The position numbers and the translations under genes are program-made. Under the pieces are notes generated by a model, which was not told where the DNA came from, made no database searches, and saw only the letters and a list, made by a program, of their open reading frames with translations. 64,000 nt of DNA, taken from positions 1 through 64,000 of the forward strand of contig CAZLRF010000023.1 in the NCBI GenBank assembly GCA_964561785.1. The letters are read 5' to 3'. Source of the DNA: DATBSL01 sp964561785 (GTDB taxonomy: Bacteria > Acidobacteriota > Vicinamibacteria > Fen-336). This document shows positions 59,330-64,000 of this stretch, piece by piece. How positions within the stretch are numbered: position 1 is the stretch's first letter; the number at the start of each line of letters is the position of its first letter.

Positions 59330-59833
59330 CTAGATCGACCCGCAGACGCCGTCGCCCTTGCACTCCTTCGAGGTGCACTCGGACTGGGTGAGGACGTAGC
59401 ACGGCTGGCCGAACTTCTCGGCCGTGCATGCCGGCTGCGGGATGCACGTGGCGGCCGCCTCGGCCGGGGTCGGAACGACCAACGACGTGACGATCGGGGC
59501 CAGAAGGGCGGCGCCGAGCCCGACGCGCCGGAGCGCCTCTCGGCGGGAGTTCCGGTCCGTCGCCGTCAGCGGGGCGGGTGCGTCTCGAAGTAGCTCGGCC
59601 GCCACCAGCAACCCCAGCGCCTCCGTCACTGTGCCCTCGTCGCATCCGTCCGCCTCGCCTCCGGCGAGAGAAGACGCGATCTCCCGCACGGTGCGAGTGC
59701 CGTCGCAGAGCCGGAAGACCTCGCTCGCCGTCCGATTGAGGCAGTGGGCGAGGTGGCTGCGGGTGTCGTAGACGAGCGTCTCGTCCCCGACCGTCCGCAC
59801 CACGAGACCGTCCGCGCGAGCCACGGGCTTCAT
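59330..59833 (-). CDS. PqqD-domain protein with internal Tat-like signal and Cys-rich tail
   Basis: 167 residues in three parts. About 1-90 is a PqqD-like domain (DETLVYDTRSHLAHCLNRTA, RTVREIASSLAGG), the class of RiPP-recognition element that binds leader peptides. Residues 95-126 are RREALRRVGLGAALLAPIVT then SLVVPTPAEAA, a Tat- or Sec-like signal with an AEA/A cleavage site in the middle of the chain. The last 41 residues hold six Cys (ATC, AC, PC, EC, EC, VC) and look like a secreted disulfide-rich or modified peptide. So one gene may encode both recognition element and core peptide. No radical-SAM enzyme lies in the window. A GGGGGGAGAG stretch precedes the ATG. Confidence 0.75.
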   Translation of the reverse strand: MKPVARADGLVVRTVGDETLVYDTRSHLAHCLNRTASEVFRLCDGTRTVREIASSLAGGEADGCDEGTVTEALGLLVAAELLRDAPAPLTATDRNSRREALRRVGLGAALLAPIVTSLVVPTPAEAAATCIPQPACTAEKFGQPCYVLTQSECTSKECKGDGVCGSI

Positions 59834-59940
59834 TGCCGTGCTCTCCCCCCCGTGCGTTCCTCCCTGCGATCACAGCCGGGCCGACCGGGGCTCGGGTGAA
59901 CCTCGCAAGTCACCGCCGAAAGGGTACCACGGTCAATCAC

Positions 59941-62900
59941 TTACCGCACCTTGAGGGCGGGGTCTGCGAAGAGGTGGTAGAGGCTGAGGAGCTCGGGGAA
60001 GGCGCCGGATTGGGTGTAGTTGGCCTGAGCGGCGAGGAGGAGGTCTCCGAGGCGGTGATGTTGTCCGGCCTCGAGCTCTGTGACGACGGCGCGGTGGTAG
60101 AGGTGGGCGGCGGAGTCGAGGGAGAGGCCGGAGGGGGAGAAGGCGGCGATCGAGCCCTTGTCGGGGGCGAGGGCGAGGCGTTCGGAGATGGAGTTGGAGA
60201 AGGGGGAGACGAAGTAACCGTTGGAGCAGGTCATGGTGAGGAGGAGGGGCTGCTGGGGCTGGGGCTGGAGGAGTGGGACGTCTGTGGAGCGCAGGACGTT
60301 TTCGGAGGAGTTGGCCCACAGCGAGGCGGAGCCGTGTCCGACGTAGGAGACGAGAGCGGGACCGGAGTCGAAGGCGGCGAGGACCTGGGCCTTGGTGGAG
60401 GAGCCGTACTGGGAGAGGAAGATCTTGCGGACGGTGCGGGAGGTGAGGAGGGAGGCGATGTCGTTGGCGTTCTGCTCGAAGTCTCCTGCGGGGTCGGGGT
60501 TGTCGGCGACGAGGACGGCGTCGCCGTGGAGGGTTCGGCCGGCGGATTCGAAGTCGAGGATCTTCTGGACGGCGTCGGTGGCCTCGGCGAGGGTGGAGGC
60601 GGGGATTCTGCCCAGAGCGAGGTCGGGGAGCAGGTCGTCGCCGTTGACGGAGGCGAGGAGGGGGTCCGAGGGGGTCCAGAGGAAGGAGGAGCGGACGAAG
60701 GGAGAGGGGACGAGGTCTCTGCGGGAGGTACCGGAGAAGAAGCCCCTGGGGTCGTAGGTGGCGTCGCCGAGGAGAAGGACGTATCGGGGTGCGGGGGAGG
60801 CCCAGTGGTGGTAGGCGAAGGCGAGGAAGTCACGCAGCGCGTCGGGGGAGGTCTCTCCGAAACCGAACTCGGCGAAGACGTCCTCGATGGCGACGGCGGC
60901 GGTGGCGAGGCCCTGGGCCTGGCGGTGCAGGGTGAGGGGCTCGAGGGCGGGGAGGAACTCTCGGGGAGCGACGGCGATCCAGTCGGCGCGGTTTGCGGGG
61001 TCGCGCAGGGAAGAGAGCGAGACGGGGCGGATGAGGGGGCGCAGGACGGCGGAGGGGGAGACGGCGAGGTAGCGGTGGTCCTTTTGTGCGGAGAAGGCGA
61101 TCTCTGAGGATCGGGAGCGGCCGAGCCAGCGGGTGGTGCGAGGGGAGATCTCGAGGAGGACGGCGCCGGGGTCGAAGCCGGAGACGCGGGCGACGCCGTC
61201 GCGCGAGGCGGTTGCCTCGAGCGAGCCGGCGAGGGGCGAGAGCGAGCGTGGGTGCTCGAGGGAGAAGCGGTCGAGGTAGACGGCGGAGGAGGGGGAGCCT
61301 CGACCCTCGAGGAGGAGGGTGTTGGCGCCCTCGGTGAGGACGGAGTCGGGGACGGGGGCGGAGAAGGTGAAGGGGGCCATGCCGTCCCAGGCGGCTTCAC
61401 CGAGGGGTGTTCCGTTGAGCGAGAGGGCGACCCTGTGGTCCTGGGGGTCGGTGGTGTCGGAGCCACCCATGAGGCGGACGGAGATGGAGGCGTCTCCGGG
61501 GGCGAGCCCCTGCAGGGAGAAGGGGTACGAGGCGGAGGAGCCGGAGAGGAACCCGCTCCACAGCCAGGGGTCGGGCGAGTCGAGGAGCCCGGGGAGGTAG
61601 TCGAGGTTTCGCTCGAGGGGGAGCGAGGCGATCAGCGAGGCGAGCGGTTCCGTGGAGCCGGAGCGGCCGCGCGAGGAGGCTCCGAGGGCCATGCGCAGTC
61701 CGCCTGTGGCGACGGCGAGCTCGAAGACGGCCTCTCCGGTGTAGGCGGAGGAGACGTCCTCGGCGAGGAAGAAGAGGGTGGACCCGGGGACGAAGCGGTC
61801 GGGCCGGGGCTCGACGTGGAAGGGGACGGGGACACCGAGCCGGGAGAGGCGCATGGAGGCGGTGTCGAGCATGAGAGCGGAGGAGGCGAGGTCGCCGCCG
61901 GGGGAGGAGGTGGCGGCGAGGAGGTCCTCCCAGGCGACGGCGTGCAGGCCGCGCGAACGGGTGGCGAATCGGGCGATGAGGCGGCCGTCGGCGGGAGGCT
62001 GACGCCTGAGGGTGAGGGATCGTCCGGAGGAGCCTCCGAGGCCGGTCTCTCCGGGGACGACGCCGTCGAAGAGGACGGTGACGATCATCCTGCGGGCGAG
62101 GACGAGCCGCCCGCGGGCGGAGTCGAGGCGCAGGGGCAGGATCTCGACGTAGGCCTTCTTGGTGTCGCCCTGGAAGGCGGTCTGGAGGACGCGGGCCTGC
62201 TCTCTGGGGAAGAGGCCGCGGGAGAGAGGCCGGGCGGCGACGGGGCGCAAGGCCTTCTGGTAGGTGCCGTCGTGCATCGTGACGGCCGCGGGAGCGCCGG
62301 CGCGCGGGGGCACGAGGCCGTCGAAGGACACGATCTCCTCGGCGGAGACGGACTGGACGCGGGCTCCGAGGCCGGGGACGGCGTCGGTCCAGGTGCGGCG
62401 AGTGGGCAGCGTGGGATAGCCGGGCTCGGCGAGGTCGAAGAAGCCGGGGACGAAGAGCCGATGAGAGCCGTCCTCCTGGGGGAGCGAGTAGAAGCCCCCC
62501 GTGCGCAGCTCGAAGGTCACCGAGCGCGAGGTGCGGGAGAGGAGGCGCAGCGAGACGTCGCGCGGGTCCCCGTGCTCCGTCCACCCCGCAGGCGCCGTCT
62601 CGCCTACGCCGGGAGTCTCGCCCGGGGTCTCCTCGCCGGGAGCCCCGGCCCCGTCGAGCGGAGTGGCGGACACGGGGCCGTGGGCCGCGACCTTGCCCGA
62701 GCGGTCGATGTCCTCGAGCCGGTAGTAGTACGTCGTCCCGTTGCGAAGCGGCGCGTCGAGGAAGCTGTACCGCCGCCCCTCGGGCGAGGAGCCCAGCCCC
62801 TGGATCATGTGCCCGGTCAGACGCTCCCACGGCCCGTCCATCGACACGCCCCGATACAGGTGGAAGCCGAGATTGTCCAGCTCCATCCCGGTCGCCCACT

Positions 62901-64000
62901 CGACGAGAACCGACTCGTCGAATCCACGCGCCGTCAGCGATGCGAGCCGGACGGCCGTCGTCCCGTTGAGCTCGTCGGCCCCGATGTCCCAGGCCGCCCC
63001 CCCCGGACGGAACTGGCCGTCGACGTCCCTGCTGAAGCCGGCAAGCGTCGATCCCTTGTCGACGGCCTTGTTGCTGGCGATCGAATAGGTCGTCGACACC
63101 AGGTGCAGGTTCTCGGTCCCGGAGGTGATGTTCTGGAACGTGACGCAGCCGTCCACGTCGCTGCAGGTCACCGTGTTGGTGGTGGCCAGGACGCCGGTCG
63201 CGCAGTTGGCCGTGCAGCCCGAGCTGGGCGAGCCGTCCGAAGTGACCGTGTAGGAATAGGAAGGACCGGCGGCGAGCTGCGTCGTGGACCCGTTCATGGC
63301 GACGACGTTGCGCACGACCAGGGTCGTGGTGGTGTTGTTCCCGTCGATGCCGTTTCCCGTGTTGCCGAAGATCGTGCAGTTCTCGACGGTGATCGCGTCG
63401 TTGAGGTCGTCTCCGGCAACGCCGTCATTGTTGTTCGAGTAGACGATGGAGTTCCGGAGCGTCCAGCTCTCGAGGGCCGAGCCCCCCCCGCCAACCCCGT
63501 TGTTGTTGTCGTACACGAGGAGATTCTGCAGTAGCACGTTGGTCGCGCCGTCCCTGACCAGGAGCCCCTGCTGCGCGGACGCGGTGAAGTTCTTGACTTC
63601 GAGCCACTCGACCGTCACGTTGCTGTCGATCACGACGATGCCGCTGCCCGTCGCGCCGGTGCCGTCGAGCCTCGCCCCCGTCCCCGCGATGCCGGTGTGC
63701 CGGTTGGGGCCGTCGGCGGTGAGGAGGATCCTGTTGGCCGAACTCGTCGTCGACCCCGTGATCTCCACGCCGCAGGTGGCGCCGGTCACCGCGCAGTTGG
63801 CGGCAGTCTCGGTGAAGACGGAGTCCTCGTAGGCGATCCCGACCTCCTGGCGGCCGTCGCTTACGAGGCTGCTGCTGGCGACTCCCTCGCACGTGGCCGA
63901 GGACGTCGGGCCATCGATGCAGTTCTCCCACGCGGGCAGGGTCGCGAACTTGCGGGAGATCGTGTAGGCGCACCCCGCGTCGCACCCCGTTCCGGCGAAC
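59941..64000 (-). CDS. Beta-helix/C25 gingipain-family peptidase, 5' end beyond the window
   Basis: At least 1352 residues; the frame is open to base 64000, so the start lies outside. The N-terminal part shown (up to about 62990) is a parallel beta-helix with Asn/Thr-rich repeats (NNGVGGGGSALESWTLRNSI, GDDLNDAITVENCTIFGNTG), then a Fn3-like domain (VRLASLTARGFDESVLVEWA ... TTYYYRLEDID). The C-terminal 430 residues are a C25 peptidase: APRYVLLLGDATYDPRGFFS, the His in LVSYVGHGSASLWANSSENV and the Cys in LLTMTCSNGYFVSPFSNSIS. It ends FADPALKVR with no sorting domain. Below about 62300 the coding strand is strongly pyrimidine-rich. Probably surface or secreted. Confidence 0.85.
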   Translation of the reverse strand, partial: FAGTGCDAGCAYTISRKFATLPAWENCIDGPTSSATCEGVASSSLVSDGRQEVGIAYEDSVFTETAANCAVTGATCGVEITGSTTSSANRILLTADGPNRHTGIAGTGARLDGTGATGSGIVVIDSNVTVEWLEVKNFTASAQQGLLVRDGATNVLLQNLLVYDNNNGVGGGGSALESWTLRNSIVYSNNNDGVAGDDLNDAITVENCTIFGNTGNGIDGNNTTTTLVVRNVVAMNGSTTQLAAGPSYSYTVTSDGSPSSGCTANCATGVLATTNTVTCSDVDGCVTFQNITSGTENLHLVSTTYSIASNKAVDKGSTLAGFSRDVDGQFRPGGAAWDIGADELNGTTAVRLASLTARGFDESVLVEWATGMELDNLGFHLYRGVSMDGPWERLTGHMIQGLGSSPEGRRYSFLDAPLRNGTTYYYRLEDIDRSGKVAAHGPVSATPLDGAGAPGEETPGETPGVGETAPAGWTEHGDPRDVSLRLLSRTSRSVTFELRTGGFYSLPQEDGSHRLFVPGFFDLAEPGYPTLPTRRTWTDAVPGLGARVQSVSAEEIVSFDGLVPPRAGAPAAVTMHDGTYQKALRPVAARPLSRGLFPREQARVLQTAFQGDTKKAYVEILPLRLDSARGRLVLARRMIVTVLFDGVVPGETGLGGSSGRSLTLRRQPPADGRLIARFATRSRGLHAVAWEDLLAATSSPGGDLASSALMLDTASMRLSRLGVPVPFHVEPRPDRFVPGSTLFFLAEDVSSAYTGEAVFELAVATGGLRMALGASSRGRSGSTEPLASLIASLPLERNLDYLPGLLDSPDPWLWSGFLSGSSASYPFSLQGLAPGDASISVRLMGGSDTTDPQDHRVALSLNGTPLGEAAWDGMAPFTFSAPVPDSVLTEGANTLLLEGRGSPSSAVYLDRFSLEHPRSLSPLAGSLEATASRDGVARVSGFDPGAVLLEISPRTTRWLGRSRSSEIAFSAQKDHRYLAVSPSAVLRPLIRPVSLSSLRDPANRADWIAVAPREFLPALEPLTLHRQAQGLATAAVAIEDVFAEFGFGETSPDALRDFLAFAYHHWASPAPRYVLLLGDATYDPRGFFSGTSRRDLVPSPFVRSSFLWTPSDPLLASVNGDDLLPDLALGRIPASTLAEATDAVQKILDFESAGRTLHGDAVLVADNPDPAGDFEQNANDIASLLTSRTVRKIFLSQYGSSTKAQVLAAFDSGPALVSYVGHGSASLWANSSENVLRSTDVPLLQPQPQQPLLLTMTCSNGYFVSPFSNSISERLALAPDKGSIAAFSPSGLSLDSAAHLYHRAVVTELEAGQHHRLGDLLLAAQANYTQSGAFPELLSLYHLFADPALKVR

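Noticed and set aside
59284..59330. tRNA-like TAGCTCAGCTGGC stretch after the sialidase-like gene
   Set aside because: It resembles a D-arm only; there is no anticodon arm, no T-arm and no acceptor stem nearby.
59833..61107. 424-codon plus-strand ORF rich in Gly, Glu and Val
   Set aside because: It is the antisense of the C25 peptidase and merely reflects the G-rich skew of that region; no domain or ribosome-binding site.

Overview
The window is about 64 kb of very GC-rich bacterial DNA. It is packed with genes on both strands, has no stretch over 300 bases without a gene or a plausible RNA gene, and shows no tRNA, rRNA, CRISPR array or insertion sequence. The gene content suggests a free-living, probably Gram-negative heterotroph: a succinylase-type lysine pathway, many signal-peptide and Tat proteins, large secreted hydrolases, a gingipain-family peptidase and a transporter fused to HEAT repeats. 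The overall flavour (PqqD fused to a Tat-like segment, C25 peptidase with beta-helix, fused E1 dehydrogenase) fits Acidobacteriota or a neighbouring phylum best. That is an inference from gene content, not a proven placement. A run of 10 Ns at 13641-13650 shows this is a scaffolded draft, perhaps a metagenome-assembled genome.

Layout. 1-5170 (minus): an aspartate-family operon asd-lysC-dapB-dapA-dapD behind a good sigma70 promoter, a short Arg/Thr-rich leader ORF and a strong hairpin that looks like an attenuator. 5195-12157 (minus): a secreted beta-helix protein, an SDR oxidoreductase, alanine racemase, a small secreted protein, an amino acid permease, and a membrane protein translationally coupled to a lone NuoF-like flavoprotein. 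12271-14796 (plus): erpA, a LON-domain protein with an apparent CTG start, and an IPT/collagen-like/Hcp-like secreted protein broken by the assembly gap. 14800-26044: small membrane proteins, a PDZ protein, glgC, a GT39-like membrane protein, several unknowns, a ThuA protein and an M20 amidohydrolase. 26048-35862: a GH38 alpha-mannosidase-like protein, a YdcF-like protein, a candidate structured RNA with its own promoter and terminator, then a tightly overlapping plus-strand run (subtilisin, stand-alone propeptide-like protein, SGNH hydrolase, thioredoxin-fold protein, membrane protein, FkbM methyltransferase). 35859-38032 (minus): two Rieske proteins flanking two small His-bearing membrane proteins, a likely membrane electron-transfer unit. 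38195-41860: a 1221-residue transporter-HEAT-cyclic-nucleotide-binding-like fusion. 41882-49394 (minus): GH3 beta-glucosidase, LeuCD-type hydro-lyase, CaiB-type CoA-transferase, HMG-CoA-lyase-family lyase and an isocitrate/isopropylmalate-type dehydrogenase, which together could run a citramalate-like route. 49594-59288: a fused E1 2-oxoacid dehydrogenase, DinB protein, membrane protein, esterase, sodium symporter, UroD-like methyltransferase and sialidase-like protein. 59330-64000 (minus): a PqqD-domain protein with an internal Tat-like signal and a cysteine-rich tail, and the C-terminal 1353 codons of a beta-helix/C25 peptidase that runs off the window.

Two expression habits recur. Adjacent genes are joined by 4-base GTGA/ATGA (and apparently CTGA) stop/start overlaps, and many first genes have a TAnnnT -10-like hexamer only 6-15 bases from the start codon, suggesting leaderless or near-leaderless mRNAs. 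The candidates I find most worth pursuing are the PqqD-fused cysteine-rich peptide, the orphan RNA at about 30112-30319, the asd leader, the subtilisin/propeptide pair and the citramalate-like cluster.
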